Shown here: positions 8,025-17,049 of the stretch, in pieces
How positions within the stretch are numbered: position 1 is the first letter of the stretch
How the letters are laid out: each line of letters starts with the position of its first letter
Source of the DNA: Vreelandella subterranea
GTDB lineage: Bacteria; Pseudomonadota; Gammaproteobacteria; Pseudomonadales; Halomonadaceae
DNA length: 64,000 nucleotides
Direction: 5' to 3'
Assembly: GCF_900111305.1 (NCBI RefSeq)
Contig: NZ_FOGS01000007.1
Location: forward strand, 62,001-126,000
Program-made: the position numbers and the translations under genes
The notes under the pieces: model-generated
What the model was told of the DNA's origin: nothing
The model's database searches: none
Seen by the model: the letters and a program-made list of their open reading frames with translations, nothing else

Positions 8025-9290
8025 TCAATCGGCTTTTTCAGCGTTTTCTTCGTCGTCGGGTTTGTCGCTACCCTGGTGGCCAAGGGGGCTTGCCTGGTCA
8101 AGACGTGGATGGTTATCGAGGAATTCACGCTTCAGGTCAGGCAGTTTATCCAGCGCTTTCAGTGTGTGGGTCAACGCATGGATGGCGGCCAATACGTCTT
8201 GGGTATTGCCGGTTTCCGAAATCGTGTGCATGTTGCGAATCGGGAAACCAATCGACGTGGCGGCACTGTCCACCGACGCCAAGACACCCGCCATCCCGTC
8301 GGTACCCGTGTCAACGCCGACCATGTCGCGCTGCATGGGGATGTCATTGGCTTTGGCCGCCTGGGCAATCACGCGGTTCAACTGTTCGCTGGCGACCGAG
8401 CCCACCGCCATGGTGAAGCCTTTGCCCATCTCCAACGGCTGCATGCGTTTGTCGCCGATGCCGGGAGCGGCCACGTAGTCGTGGTTCACATCGACGCCAA
8501 TCAGCGCATCAGGTTTCATTTCGCCCGCCATGACGCGGCTGCCGAAACGTCCAATCTCTTCGTAGCTGGCAATCGCGAACAGTACGCGTACATTTTGGGT
8601 GCCGCCTGCCTCGGCGATCAGCTTGGCGACTTCAGCGGTCACAAAGCAGCCCAGGCCGTTATCCAGGTAGGCGCCATAGAAGGTGTTGGGGCTAAAACCT
8701 TCGCGAATAGGGCGATCAAAAATAATCGAGTCGCCGGGGCGCACGCCAAGATTGAGTACCTGCTGTTTCTTGTTTTCGCCGTGGATCTGCAGGTCCAGAT
8801 AGATCTGTTCTTTCTTCAGCCCTTTGCTGCCATCGCGCATGGCGGGGTCGGAAAAATGAATCGCGCCCAGGGCTTCCACCGTGCCGCCTTCAATGCAGCG
8901 GTAGCTGCCGGGGGCTTCCGGGTCTTCGCTAAACAGCTTCACTTCATGGCCGACCAGTACGGTGGGCAAGAAGGAGTCGGTGTTGATCCAGATCTTGCCG
9001 TCTTCGCCAATCGAGCGCACCTGCATGCGGATTTTATCCGCATGGCCGATGATCATGACCTTGAACATGTCATCCTGACCGGGATGGGTATCGAGCACGA
9101 CGCCCGCATTGCCCTTGAACTGGTGCAGATGCCAGTCGCTCGGGGCAAAGCTTTCAAAATAGGGCTTTAACACGCCGTAGGTCATGGCGGCTTCCAGGCC
9201 CACGGGGCTTGGCGCCGCCAGGATATCGCGCATCAGTTTGAACTGCGCGTCGGGCATGGGTTGTGTCCAGGGTGTGGCGCTATCACTCAT
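8025..9290 (-). CDS. M42-family metallo-aminopeptidase
   Basis: 421 residues. Metal ligands and catalytic residues are visible in order: GHADKIRMQV (His), GAYLDNGLGC (Asp bridging two metals), ASYEEIGRFGSR (Glu-Glu, general base and ligand), IGVDVNHD (Asp), and RNMHTISE near the C-terminus (His). This is the di-metal aminopeptidase fold of the M42 family (PepA/FrvX/tetrahedral aminopeptidases), which trims peptides in the cytosol. The last ~25 residues form an acidic, disordered tail. GGAGAA precedes the ATG. A terminator-like stem shared with the Csr/Rsm-type RNA lies just past the stop. Confidence 0.9.
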   Translation of the reverse strand: MSDSATPWTQPMPDAQFKLMRDILAAPSPVGLEAAMTYGVLKPYFESFAPSDWHLHQFKGNAGVVLDTHPGQDDMFKVMIIGHADKIRMQVRSIGEDGKIWINTDSFLPTVLVGHEVKLFSEDPEAPGSYRCIEGGTVEALGAIHFSDPAMRDGSKGLKKEQIYLDLQIHGENKKQQVLNLGVRPGDSIIFDRPIREGFSPNTFYGAYLDNGLGCFVTAEVAKLIAEAGGTQNVRVLFAIASYEEIGRFGSRVMAGEMKPDALIGVDVNHDYVAAPGIGDKRMQPLEMGKGFTMAVGSVASEQLNRVIAQAAKANDIPMQRDMVGVDTGTDGMAGVLASVDSAATSIGFPIRNMHTISETGNTQDVLAAIHALTHTLKALDKLPDLKREFLDNHPRLDQASPLGHQGSDKPDDEENAEKAD

Positions 9291-9462
9291 TAAGCTTTCT
9301 CCAGTTGAGGGATGATCAAGATGATCCAGTGTGACAGATTATGCCGCCATACGCGTCCTCGGTAGGCGACGTTTAGACGATGTCATGTTGGTGGGGTTCA
9401 TCTTATGATGGCTTTAGTAAAACCGCATATAAAAAACCAGCGTTCACGACGAGGATGTCGAT

Positions 9463-10689
9463 ATGGCCACCGTTACCCTTCGCTCTCAGCGCTTCAAGGT
9501 GCTGTTGGCGGGTGTTTTCAGTCAGTTGCTGTGTATCGGGGTGGCGCGCTTTGCCTACACGCCGTTGCTGCCGGTGATGCAGCAGCAAAGCTGGATGGGC
9601 GACGCCGATGGTGGTTGGCTGGCGGCGCTCAATTACGCGGGCTATATGCTGGGCGCTGTGCTGGCGGCGTCGATTCGTCGTATTCATGTCAAAGATACGC
9701 TGTACCGTATTTGCTTGGTACTGGCCGTTCTCACCACGGCGGGTATGGCCTTGACCGAGCATTTCTGGCTTTGGGCGGGGCTGCGTTTTTGGGCGGGGTT
9801 TTCGAGCAGCGGCGCGATGCTGCTGGCCTCGGGGCTGATTCTTCACTGGTTGATTCAGCACCGCCAGCGTGGCGAGCTGGGCATTCATTTTGCCGGGCTT
9901 GGCCTTGGCATTGTCCTTGCGGCCGTCGCCGTTGAGCTGATGTTGGCGTTGTCGCTGGACTGGCAGGCGCAATGGTGGGGATTCAGTCTGCTTGGCGTAG
10001 TGTTGCTCGTACCCGCCTGGCGCTGGCTGCCCAGGCCACTGCCTGCCGTGCCCGGTACCTCGGGGGATAAAACCGCCGCTGCCAACCCACCCACCCGTAC
10101 CTTTATGCGCTGGATGCTGGCCGCATATTTCTGTGCGGGTTATGGCTATGTGATCAGCGCTACTTTCATCGTCACGATTGTGGAGCGTGAACCGCTGTTG
10201 GCCGGTGCCGGTAACTGGACCTTTGCGTTGGTGGGCCTGGCGGCGGCCCCTGCGGTCATCCTGTGGGATCTTGTAGCGCGTCGTATCGGCTATTTGGGGG
10301 CACTGATACTGGCCATGAGTCTGCAGGTTATCGGCATTGTCCTGCCCGCCATGACGACGAATCTAGCGGCAGTGCTGCTCAGCGCAGTGCTTTATGGCGG
10401 CACCTTTCTGGGTTGTGTCAGCCTGGTACTGACCATGGCGGGGCGGCTGTATCCCGCCAGCCCCGCACGCTTGATGGGGCAAATGACCCTGGCCTACGGC
10501 GCCGCGCAGATGATCGCGCCGGCGCTGACAGGCATGTTGGCGGAGGCTTCAGGCCACTATAACGTTGGTCTCTGGCTGGCCGGTGGCTTCGTGGCTCTGG
10601 GCGCCCTGTTGTTTGCCTGGTTGCGGCGTGTCGACCAAACCGCGCAGCGGCTGGACGCCGAGGCCAAAGCCGCCGTGTATGCCCCGTAG
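9463..10689 (+). CDS. YbfB/YjiJ-family MFS transporter
   Basis: 408 residues with about twelve predicted membrane helices. The N-terminus, with GVARFAYTPLLPVMQ in the first helices, is characteristic of the YbfB/YjiJ group of major facilitator transporters, whose substrates are mostly unknown. GAGG lies eight bases before ATG 9463. The C-terminal tail is cytosolic and Ala-rich. It precedes the SNF-type transporter gene by about 115 bases, which contain a separate promoter-like region, so co-transcription is not certain. Confidence 0.88.
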   Translation: MATVTLRSQRFKVLLAGVFSQLLCIGVARFAYTPLLPVMQQQSWMGDADGGWLAALNYAGYMLGAVLAASIRRIHVKDTLYRICLVLAVLTTAGMALTEHFWLWAGLRFWAGFSSSGAMLLASGLILHWLIQHRQRGELGIHFAGLGLGIVLAAVAVELMLALSLDWQAQWWGFSLLGVVLLVPAWRWLPRPLPAVPGTSGDKTAAANPPTRTFMRWMLAAYFCAGYGYVISATFIVTIVEREPLLAGAGNWTFALVGLAAAPAVILWDLVARRIGYLGALILAMSLQVIGIVLPAMTTNLAAVLLSAVLYGGTFLGCVSLVLTMAGRLYPASPARLMGQMTLAYGAAQMIAPALTGMLAEASGHYNVGLWLAGGFVALGALLFAWLRRVDQTAQRLDAEAKAAVYAP

Positions 10690-10803
10690 TGACGTCTTGA
10701 ATGTCGCCATGATGTGTTGAATGGCCGCGCGCGTCAGGATTTTTTGCGCATTCGTTGCCAAATCCTCTAGGATAAGCGCTTTTTTCCAACAGGGTGGTAG
10801 ATC

Positions 10804-12267
10804 ATGGCGTTTTCTGGGCAACCGCGCATCCAATGGTTAGGCCGCTGGGGCTTTATGCTGGCGGCGACGGGGTCGGCCGTTGGGTTAGGCAATATTTGGA
10901 AGTTTCCCTATATCACCGGGGAGTTTGGTGGGGGAGCCTTCGTGCTGGTCTATCTCGCCTGCATCCTGGCGGTGGGCGTGCCGGTCATGATGACCGAGAT
11001 TGCCTTTGGGCGGCGCGGTCAGGGGAGCCCGGTCGATGCCATTCGCCGGGTGGTCAATGAGTCCGGTCGGTCTTCAGTATGGTCATTGATCGGCTGGATG
11101 GCGATGCTCTGTGGCTTCATGATTCTGTCGTTTTATGTCGTTGTGGCGGGCTGGTCGTTTTCCTATCTGTGGAAGATGCTGACCGGCGGCCTTTCGGGTA
11201 GCAGCGTTGACGATATGGCCGCAGTGTTTGGTGCCAATAACGCCAATCCCTGGAACCTGGGCTTCTGGAGCACTCTGGTCACGCTGCTGACCATGCTGAT
11301 CGTCGGTAAAGGCGTGCAGGAGGGCATTGAAAAAAACGTCAGTTGGATGATGCCCGGGCTGGTGCTGATGCTGGCGCTGTTGATTGTGTTTGGCATTTTT
11401 TCGGGCGGCTTTGGTCAGGCATTCAGTTTCCTGTTTTCTTTCAAGGCGGGCAGCCTGTCCAGTGACGGCATGCTGGCCGCGCTGGGGCACGCGTTTTTCA
11501 CCCTGTCACTGGCCTCCGGGGCCATCCTGACTTACGGCAGCTACCTGCCTAAAGGGACTTCCATCGGGCGCACCACGCTAAGCGTGGCGGTTGCCGATAC
11601 CGTGGTGGCCTTGATGGCCGGACTGGCCATCTTTCCGGTGATTTTTGCCAACGGGATGGATCCCGCCGAAGGCCCAGGGCTTATCTTCATGAGCTTGCCA
11701 CTGGCGTTTCAAGCGATGCCGCTGGGGACACTGTTTGGCATTCTGTTTTTCCTGATGCTGTCGATGGCCGCACTGACCTCGGCGATTTCGATGGTCGAGG
11801 CGACGGTGTCCTGGCTATGTGATAACAAAGGTCTCTCGCGTAAAGCGGCCTCGTGGGGCACCGGCATCGTACTTTGGCTGATCAGTACCCTGGCGATGCT
11901 GTCGTTCAACCTGGGCGCCGACTGGACGCTGGCGGGCAAGAACTTCTTTGACTGGCTGGATTACCTGACCTCGCGCTTGATGATGCCGTTGGGCGGTTTG
12001 GGCACGGTCGTGCTGGCAGGCTTTGTGTTGAAGAGCGAGACGTTCCGCGATGAGCTGGGGCTTTCACCGCTGCCCTATGCGCTGTGGCTGACCATGGTGC
12101 GCTACGTTAGCCCGCTCGGTATCGTGGTTATTTTTATCAACGCGCTGGATATTTATCAGGTCTCGTTTATCGCGCACTGGCCGTGGTTACTGGCGATTCT
12201 GGTCGTCATGGCGTGCTTGGGCGAAACGCTCAGCCCGCGGTTGCGTCATGTTCGGAGCCCCCGCTGA
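10804..12267 (+). CDS. Sodium-dependent SNF (neurotransmitter:sodium symporter) family transporter
   Basis: 487 residues with eleven to twelve helices. The first helix carries the sodium-site signature GFMLAATGSAVGLGNIWKFP, followed by GGGAFVLVYL, both hallmarks of LeuT-fold NSS proteins. Bacterial members import amino acids or related solutes with sodium, which fits a sodium-rich habitat. The substrate cannot be predicted. GGTGG lies shortly before the ATG. The upstream gap holds an inverted repeat (AGGATTT near 10737 and AAATCCT near 10760) that may lie within the leader or promoter. Confidence 0.92.
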   Translation: MAFSGQPRIQWLGRWGFMLAATGSAVGLGNIWKFPYITGEFGGGAFVLVYLACILAVGVPVMMTEIAFGRRGQGSPVDAIRRVVNESGRSSVWSLIGWMAMLCGFMILSFYVVVAGWSFSYLWKMLTGGLSGSSVDDMAAVFGANNANPWNLGFWSTLVTLLTMLIVGKGVQEGIEKNVSWMMPGLVLMLALLIVFGIFSGGFGQAFSFLFSFKAGSLSSDGMLAALGHAFFTLSLASGAILTYGSYLPKGTSIGRTTLSVAVADTVVALMAGLAIFPVIFANGMDPAEGPGLIFMSLPLAFQAMPLGTLFGILFFLMLSMAALTSAISMVEATVSWLCDNKGLSRKAASWGTGIVLWLISTLAMLSFNLGADWTLAGKNFFDWLDYLTSRLMMPLGGLGTVVLAGFVLKSETFRDELGLSPLPYALWLTMVRYVSPLGIVVIFINALDIYQVSFIAHWPWLLAILVVMACLGETLSPRLRHVRSPR

Positions 12268-12273
12268 GCGCTG

Positions 12274-13587
12274 TTACGGCTGCGATTGTTGCCGTCTTGC
12301 CCTGGCGTCGGCAATCGCGCCGGGGTGAGTGCCGACTTCAAGTAACTCATCCCAGCGCGTGGTATAGCGCTTCGAGCGATGGGCGCAGCGCAGTTGCCAG
12401 GGGGCTTCGTCATCGGTCATCCCGAAACGGATCGTGTCTTGCCCCATACGCTGGTTGATGGCGTCCACGGTGGCCATTAGCCGGGGATGGTGGCGGGCGG
12501 GGGCATCGAGTAGCGATAGCTGATGCTGTTGGGCGTCGACGAGATCCAGCAGCATCACGCCGGCTTTCATGAACCGATAGCCGGGGCGGTATATTTGCTC
12601 AAGACCCTGGCGGACGGCGTCGAGGACCACGCGTGTATCGTCGCTGGGGGTGGGTAACGCGACCAGGGTGTGGGGAAAGTACTGTGGCTGGTCACGGCGG
12701 TGGCGGTTGGTTTTCAGGAACAGCATCACCGAGCGCGCCAGGCTGTGCTGTTCGCGAAGTTTTGTGGCACTACGCTGGGCATGGCGGCGCAGTGCTTCGT
12801 GCACCTGCGTTTTTACCCCGGTGGGCTGACCAAAAGAGCGCGACGTCATGATGCGCTGGCGCGGCTGATCCACCGCGTTCATTGTCAGGCAGGAAGTGCC
12901 ACGCAGTTCCAGGGCGGTGCGCGCCAGCACCACGGAAAAGCGTTTGCGCAGCTGTTTTTTATCGCACTCGCGTAAATCCAGGGCGCTATGGATGCCGTTA
13001 ATGGCAAGCCGTTCGGCAAGCCGCCTGCCCACGCCCCATACCTCGCTGACCGGCGTTTGCTTCAGCAAGGCGGTGGTGCTGGCGTCGTTCCCGGCAAGCA
13101 GACAAACGCCCTGGTAGTGTGGCTGCTTCTTGGCCGCATGGTTGGCGAGCTTGGCCAGGGTGTGGGTCGGTGCCAGCCCGATACATACCGGTAACCCGAG
13201 GCAACGCTGAATGTCTCGGCGTAGGCGATCGCCCAGGGCCTGGCACTGGTGCTCGCTCATGCCCTCCAGGTAGACAAACATTTCATCGATGGAGTAGGGG
13301 GCGATGTCAGGGCAAGCGTCCCGCAGCAGTTGGGCGAGCCGTGCCGACATGTCGCCATACAGCTCATAGTTGGACGACAGCAGATGAATCTCGCCGCGCT
13401 GGCGGAGCCCCTCCAGTTTGAAGGCAGGGGTGCCCATGGGAATATCCATCGCTTTCATTTCCGCCGAGCGGGCGATTACGCAGCCGTCGTTGTTGGACAT
13501 CACACCGACGGCTTTGCCCTCCAGATGGGGCTGGAAAACACGTTCGCAGCTGACGTAAAAGTTGTTGGCGTCGACCAGTCCGATCAT
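12274..13587 (-). CDS. umuC: Error-prone DNA polymerase V subunit UmuC
   Basis: 437 residues from ATG 13587. Y-family polymerase motifs: the N-terminal MIGLVDANNFYVSCERVF with the metal-binding Asp, the YSIDEMF motif (second catalytic Asp and Glu) near residue 98, and a little-finger domain in the C-terminal half. A longer reading frame would run into umuD; ATG 13587 is 10 bases after the umuD stop and matches the usual UmuC N-terminus. UmuC with processed UmuD performs translesion synthesis. It is second in an SOS operon; a LexA box lies upstream of umuD. No good ribosome binding site is seen, so translational coupling is likely. Confidence 0.93.
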   Translation of the reverse strand: MIGLVDANNFYVSCERVFQPHLEGKAVGVMSNNDGCVIARSAEMKAMDIPMGTPAFKLEGLRQRGEIHLLSSNYELYGDMSARLAQLLRDACPDIAPYSIDEMFVYLEGMSEHQCQALGDRLRRDIQRCLGLPVCIGLAPTHTLAKLANHAAKKQPHYQGVCLLAGNDASTTALLKQTPVSEVWGVGRRLAERLAINGIHSALDLRECDKKQLRKRFSVVLARTALELRGTSCLTMNAVDQPRQRIMTSRSFGQPTGVKTQVHEALRRHAQRSATKLREQHSLARSVMLFLKTNRHRRDQPQYFPHTLVALPTPSDDTRVVLDAVRQGLEQIYRPGYRFMKAGVMLLDLVDAQQHQLSLLDAPARHHPRLMATVDAINQRMGQDTIRFGMTDDEAPWQLRCAHRSKRYTTRWDELLEVGTHPGAIADARARRQQSQP

Positions 13588-13597
13588 GGCGGTGACA

Positions 13598-14041
13598 TCA
13601 TCGCAGGTATTCGTGAATGACCGCCCGGACAACCCCCCATACCTGACAGTCGCTGTCTTCCAGGGGCAGCGGCGGATAATGGGGGTGCGCTGAGCACAAG
13701 TGGGGTGTGCCGCGATAGAGCGCGTAGCGCTTGATCAGTAGTTCGTCGTCGAACATGGCGACCAGAATATGCCCCAGACGAGGGGAAAGGCTACGGTCAA
13801 CCACCAGCAGGTCGCGATCGAAAATTCCCCAACCTTCCATGCTGTCACCGGTGGCGGTCAGGTAAAACGTGTGGGTGGGGTTCTTGATCAGGCGCACGTT
13901 GAGGTCCAGCGTGCGCTGCTCGTAATCCTGGGCGGGGGAGGGGAAGCCGCTAAACCCAGCGCGGCCGTGTAGCGGAGGAAAGGGCAGCGACTGATGCGTT
14001 AACGGCACGGCGGGCGTGATAGGCGATAACGGCTGCGTCAT
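13598..14041 (-). CDS. umuD: UmuD, LexA-like self-cleaving subunit of polymerase V
   Basis: 147 residues. The Ser-Lys dyad is visible as GDSM (Ser67) and ELLIKRY (Lys104), 37 residues apart as in E. coli UmuD. The probable self-cleavage site is Ala28-Gly29 in GRAGFSG, where E. coli has Cys-Gly. RecA-stimulated cleavage would give UmuD', the partner of UmuC. ATG 14041 has GAGGAGG six bases upstream and is preferred over an extension with seven more residues. The gene is preceded by a strong SOS box. Confidence 0.93.
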   Translation of the reverse strand: MTQPLSPITPAVPLTHQSLPFPPLHGRAGFSGFPSPAQDYEQRTLDLNVRLIKNPTHTFYLTATGDSMEGWGIFDRDLLVVDRSLSPRLGHILVAMFDDELLIKRYALYRGTPHLCSAHPHYPPLPLEDSDCQVWGVVRAVIHEYLR

Positions 14042-14063
14042 GGTCAGCCTCCTCACTGGCAAA

Positions 14064-14083
14064 ATATGTATTTATATACAGTA
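14064..14083 (-). promoter_or_regulatory. LexA (SOS) box upstream of umuDC
   Basis: The 20-base site matches 16 of 20 positions of the E. coli-type consensus TACTGTATATATATACAGTA; the half nearest the upstream side reads TACTGTATATA perfectly, and the other half keeps ATACAT. It lies 22 bases before the umuD start, overlapping where the promoter should be, so DNA damage should induce umuDC. Confidence 0.85.
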
Positions 14084-14134
14084 TTTGGCCATGGGGATAA
14101 AATTGCAAGAGCTGTTAGGAATATCCGTGAAGGC

Positions 14135-14227
14135 TTATCTTGCCAGCCAGAGGCCCACCACAATGGCGCTGGTCACAGCGATGAAAAAGACCCAGTTGCG
14201 CGTTCGGGTATCACGGTGGGGTTTCAT
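14135..14227 (-). CDS. 30-residue single-helix membrane protein (small ORF)
   Basis: The frame encodes MKPHRDTRTRNWVFFIAV and continues as a hydrophobic helix ending LWLAR before a stop. A basic N-terminus and one membrane segment of about 20 residues suggest a small inner-membrane protein with the N-terminus inside. GAGG lies five bases before the ATG, and the same strand carries umuDC downstream, beyond the LexA box. I do not recognise the family. Short length makes this a modest-confidence call; the ribosome binding site and clean amphipathic layout argue for it. Confidence 0.45.
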   Translation of the reverse strand: MKPHRDTRTRNWVFFIAVTSAIVVGLWLAR

Positions 14228-14370
14228 AAAGGCCTCGTTAGCAGGAAAAGATAGACGTTGGTAAGTGTCAGTCATTTTGTACAGACAATGACGTTTGGCA
14301 TGGTACCGTTTGTGCTTTATGCCGTCATCTTGCTGCCTAGGGCGGTTGGTTTGCTTAGGATAGATTCATA

Positions 14371-15282
14371 ATGTCTCAACCCACTTCAAGGCGTTATCCG
14401 CACTCCCTTTCCCTCGCCCACGGTCGTCTGGCGGCGCTGAGCTGGGGGCGCGAGGAGGCGCCCACTTGGCTGGCACTCCACGGCTGGCTCGATAATGCAG
14501 CAAGTTTTTCCCGGTTAGCGCCATTGCTGGTGGAAGCGCTGGATATTCGTATTGTGGCCATCGATTTCCGTGGTCATGGCTATTCGGCACACGCCCCAAC
14601 GGGGCAGGATTACGCGCTGTGGGATTATTGCCATGACGTACTGGATGCCATGGAAGACCTGGCCATTGAGCGAGCGGTGTTGCTCGCCCATTCAATGGGC
14701 GCCGCGGTGGCCTGCTTATTGGCGGCTGCCTTGCCGGAGCGTATTGAGCGAATGACGCTGCTGGATGGCTTGGGTGCGCTCAATACCCCCGCCAGTGACA
14801 CGGCAAGCCAACTGCGCAAGGGGTTAATGGCGCATAGACGGCCCACTTCCCAGGCACCGCGTTACCCTGATCTGGCCACCGCGGTGGCGGCCCGCTTGGC
14901 CGGTGGTGTTACCCCGTTAGATACCATCACGGCCACGCCGCTGGTGGAGCGCAATGCCGATGTGGCGGCTGACGGGCACGTACAGATGCGCACCGACAGC
15001 CGTTTGTTGAAGCCATCGCTGGTACGCTTTACGCCTTCCCAGGTGTTAGCGCTACTGGCCGATATCCAGGCACCGGTGCTATTGATAGAAGGTGAGGAGG
15101 GCATCTTGGGCGAGCGCGACTGGGCGGGAAAAGCCCGCCAGGCGGTACCCCACTTAACACGCCATGTACTGGCAGGCGGTCATCACCTGCACCTTGAACC
15201 CCAGGCGGTGTTCCGCGTTGCCGAGGTAATTACGCAATCTATCAATGAAACGTCGGGATCAGTCGTAGGAAACGAGCAATGA
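14371..15282 (+). CDS. Alpha/beta-fold hydrolase
   Basis: 303 residues. The oxyanion segment LHGWLDNAASFSRL, the strand-turn DFRGHGYSAH and the nucleophile elbow LLAHSMGAAVA (Ser near residue 111) are visible; the catalytic His is probably in GGHHLHLEP near residue 271. The family covers esterases, lipases and similar enzymes; the substrate is unknown. Its stop overlaps the start of the patatin-like gene by 4 bases (ATGA), so the two may act together in lipid metabolism. Confidence 0.88.
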   Translation: MSQPTSRRYPHSLSLAHGRLAALSWGREEAPTWLALHGWLDNAASFSRLAPLLVEALDIRIVAIDFRGHGYSAHAPTGQDYALWDYCHDVLDAMEDLAIERAVLLAHSMGAAVACLLAAALPERIERMTLLDGLGALNTPASDTASQLRKGLMAHRRPTSQAPRYPDLATAVAARLAGGVTPLDTITATPLVERNADVAADGHVQMRTDSRLLKPSLVRFTPSQVLALLADIQAPVLLIEGEEGILGERDWAGKARQAVPHLTRHVLAGGHHLHLEPQAVFRVAEVITQSINETSGSVVGNEQ

Positions 15283-16319
15283 ACGAACCGAACCTGGCCG
15301 ATGGCAGTGTATCGAACGGCAATAACGGCAATAACGGTAATAAAGTGGCGCTGGTTCTGGGTAGCGGCGGCGCCCGGGGCTACGCGCACATCGGTGTGAT
15401 TGAGGCGTTGGAAGCCCGGGGTTACGAGATCATCTCGATTGCCGGGTGCTCCATGGGCGCGCTGATAGGCGGTATTTATGCGTCGGGCAAGCTTCCCGAA
15501 TACCGTGAATGGGTGTGTAACCTGGACTATTTGGATGTGCTCAAGCTGGTCGATGTGACCTGGAGCCCGATGGGCGCCATGCGGGCCAGCAAGATCATGA
15601 GCAAGCTGGAAGGGCTGGTGGGCGATACATTGATGGAAGACCTGCCGATTCCGGTAACCACCGTCGCTACTGACCTGGTACGTCAGCGCGAGGTATGGTT
15701 TCAAAACGGCCCGTTGCTGCGCGCGATACGGGCATCGATCGCCGTGCCCGGCGTGATTACCCCTGTGCATCTGGGAGGGCAGGTACTGGTCGACGGTGGC
15801 CTGCTGAATCCGCTGCCCATGATGCCCATACTCGCCGCCCACGAGGCAGACTTTGTGGTGGCAGTCAACGTGACCGCCCACAGCCCGCAGCCGGTGTCTT
15901 TGGAGACCCTGCTTCCCAAGGACGAGAATAGCGATAGCCGCACCACCCGGGAGCGCGATCGCGATGCCAATATCGGTGGCTGGATGGACGAAGTGCGGGC
16001 TACCACGCGGCGACTATGGAGCGAGCTTGGCAGCCGTAATGAAGAAGAGGGTGAGGTGGATGAGACGCTGGACCTTCGCGGCAAGCGGGAATGGGGCAAG
16101 CTGGATATGATCCTCGAATCGTTCGATATTACCCAGGCGGCGCTGGCGAAATATAAAATTGCCGGTTACCCGCCAGATATTCTCATCGAAGTTCCCAAAA
16201 CGGTGTGCAGTACCTACGAGTTTCACCGCGCCAGGGATCTGATCCGCCTGGGCCGTCATCTGGCCGATGACGCCCTGGCACGACGGATGCCCGACACGGC
16301 GTCGGATGCGCAAGCGTAG
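15279..16319 (+). CDS. Patatin-like phospholipase family protein (RssA-type)
   Basis: 346 residues. The patatin core is complete: the oxyanion motif GSGGARGYAHIGV, the nucleophile motif GCSMGALIGG (GxSxG), and the Asp of the dyad in VDGGLLNPLP near residue 172. Such enzymes cleave acyl esters of lipids. The N-terminal 15-25 residues are Asn/Gly-rich and encoded by a 9-bp tandem repeat (15315-15341). AGGAAA precedes the ATG, which overlaps the hydrolase stop. The C-terminal third (about 210-346) contains a long linker and no recognised domain. Confidence 0.9.
   Translation: MNEPNLADGSVSNGNNGNNGNKVALVLGSGGARGYAHIGVIEALEARGYEIISIAGCSMGALIGGIYASGKLPEYREWVCNLDYLDVLKLVDVTWSPMGAMRASKIMSKLEGLVGDTLMEDLPIPVTTVATDLVRQREVWFQNGPLLRAIRASIAVPGVITPVHLGGQVLVDGGLLNPLPMMPILAAHEADFVVAVNVTAHSPQPVSLETLLPKDENSDSRTTRERDRDANIGGWMDEVRATTRRLWSELGSRNEEEGEVDETLDLRGKREWGKLDMILESFDITQAALAKYKIAGYPPDILIEVPKTVCSTYEFHRARDLIRLGRHLADDALARRMPDTASDAQA
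15315..15341 (+). repeat. 9-bp tandem repeat inside the patatin-like gene
   Basis: Three units of AACGGCAAT (the third reads AACGGTAAT) in frame, giving Asn-Gly-Asn three times just before the catalytic core. In-frame length changes would alter only the linker. Confidence 0.9.
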
Positions 16320-16324
16320 AGGGC

Positions 16325-16894
16325 CTACTGGCCGCGTTTGCGTAGCAGGATGTAGACCGCGCCGGTGCCGCCGTCGATCTCAATGGCAGAGCAGAACGCC
16401 AGGACGCCGGGCCACTCGCGCAGCCAGGCATTGGTGTGGCTTTTCAGTACTGGAAAATCAGCCGTTGTGCCCCAGGCCTTACCGTGGACGACCAGCACGC
16501 AGCGAAGCCCTTGAGCAGTTGCATCCCGCAGAAAGCTCTCAAGTTCCAGCCGGGCTTCTTCAAGGGTGTAGCCATGCAAGTCGAGGCCGGCCTGCCAGGC
16601 CATCTGGCCACGTTTGAGTTGGCTAAAGGTACGCCAGGGCAAATCGGCGACGCTGAATTCCAGATACTCGGAAGGGCGCACCGCCTCGACCCGGCCATCA
16701 GAGGTGCGGCCGGTGGTGGCGAAGGTATTGCTTTCCACCGCCGCCTGCCGCCTGGCCTGCTGGGCATCATCGTTGCGCTTGGGTTTGCCGGGGTCGGCCT
16801 GGTTGGTGGCCATGCGACGCACGCCCGCGGCTTTCAGCGCTTGGCGGAAAGCACTGATATCGTCATCATCGGGCAGGTGGCGGCGTCGTGTCAT
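16325..16894 (-). CDS. smrB: SmrB-like endonuclease, Smr domain ribosome-collision factor
   Basis: 189 residues. The C-terminal Smr domain is clear: LDLHGYTLEEARLELESFL, then VVHGKAWGTT in the place of the usual HGxG, and AIEIDGGTGAVYILLRK. SmrB (YfcN) cleaves mRNA between collided ribosomes in E. coli. There, as here, the gene lies head-to-head with prmB-aroC, which supports the name. ATG 16894 is chosen; a TTG 18 bases earlier has no better ribosome binding site. The stop is six bases past the convergent patatin gene. Confidence 0.88.
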   Translation of the reverse strand: MTRRRHLPDDDDISAFRQALKAAGVRRMATNQADPGKPKRNDDAQQARRQAAVESNTFATTGRTSDGRVEAVRPSEYLEFSVADLPWRTFSQLKRGQMAWQAGLDLHGYTLEEARLELESFLRDATAQGLRCVLVVHGKAWGTTADFPVLKSHTNAWLREWPGVLAFCSAIEIDGGTGAVYILLRKRGQ

Positions 16895-17049
16895 GACAGG
16901 CTCAAATGGCAAATGGGCAAAACGGAGAACAGGCGCACAGTATAGCGAGATGCGCGCTGCTGTGAACCGGGCAGCGTCAAAGGTACAATCTTTTCTTTTG
17001 CCATGCCGTCTTCCTAAGAGATGGCCGCTTTTGTTGACCAGGAGCCGAT

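Noticed and set aside
8076..9170. A 364-codon open frame antisense to the M42 peptidase gene
   Set aside because: The opposite strand shows all peptidase motifs; this frame has no recognisable domain and no ribosome binding site.
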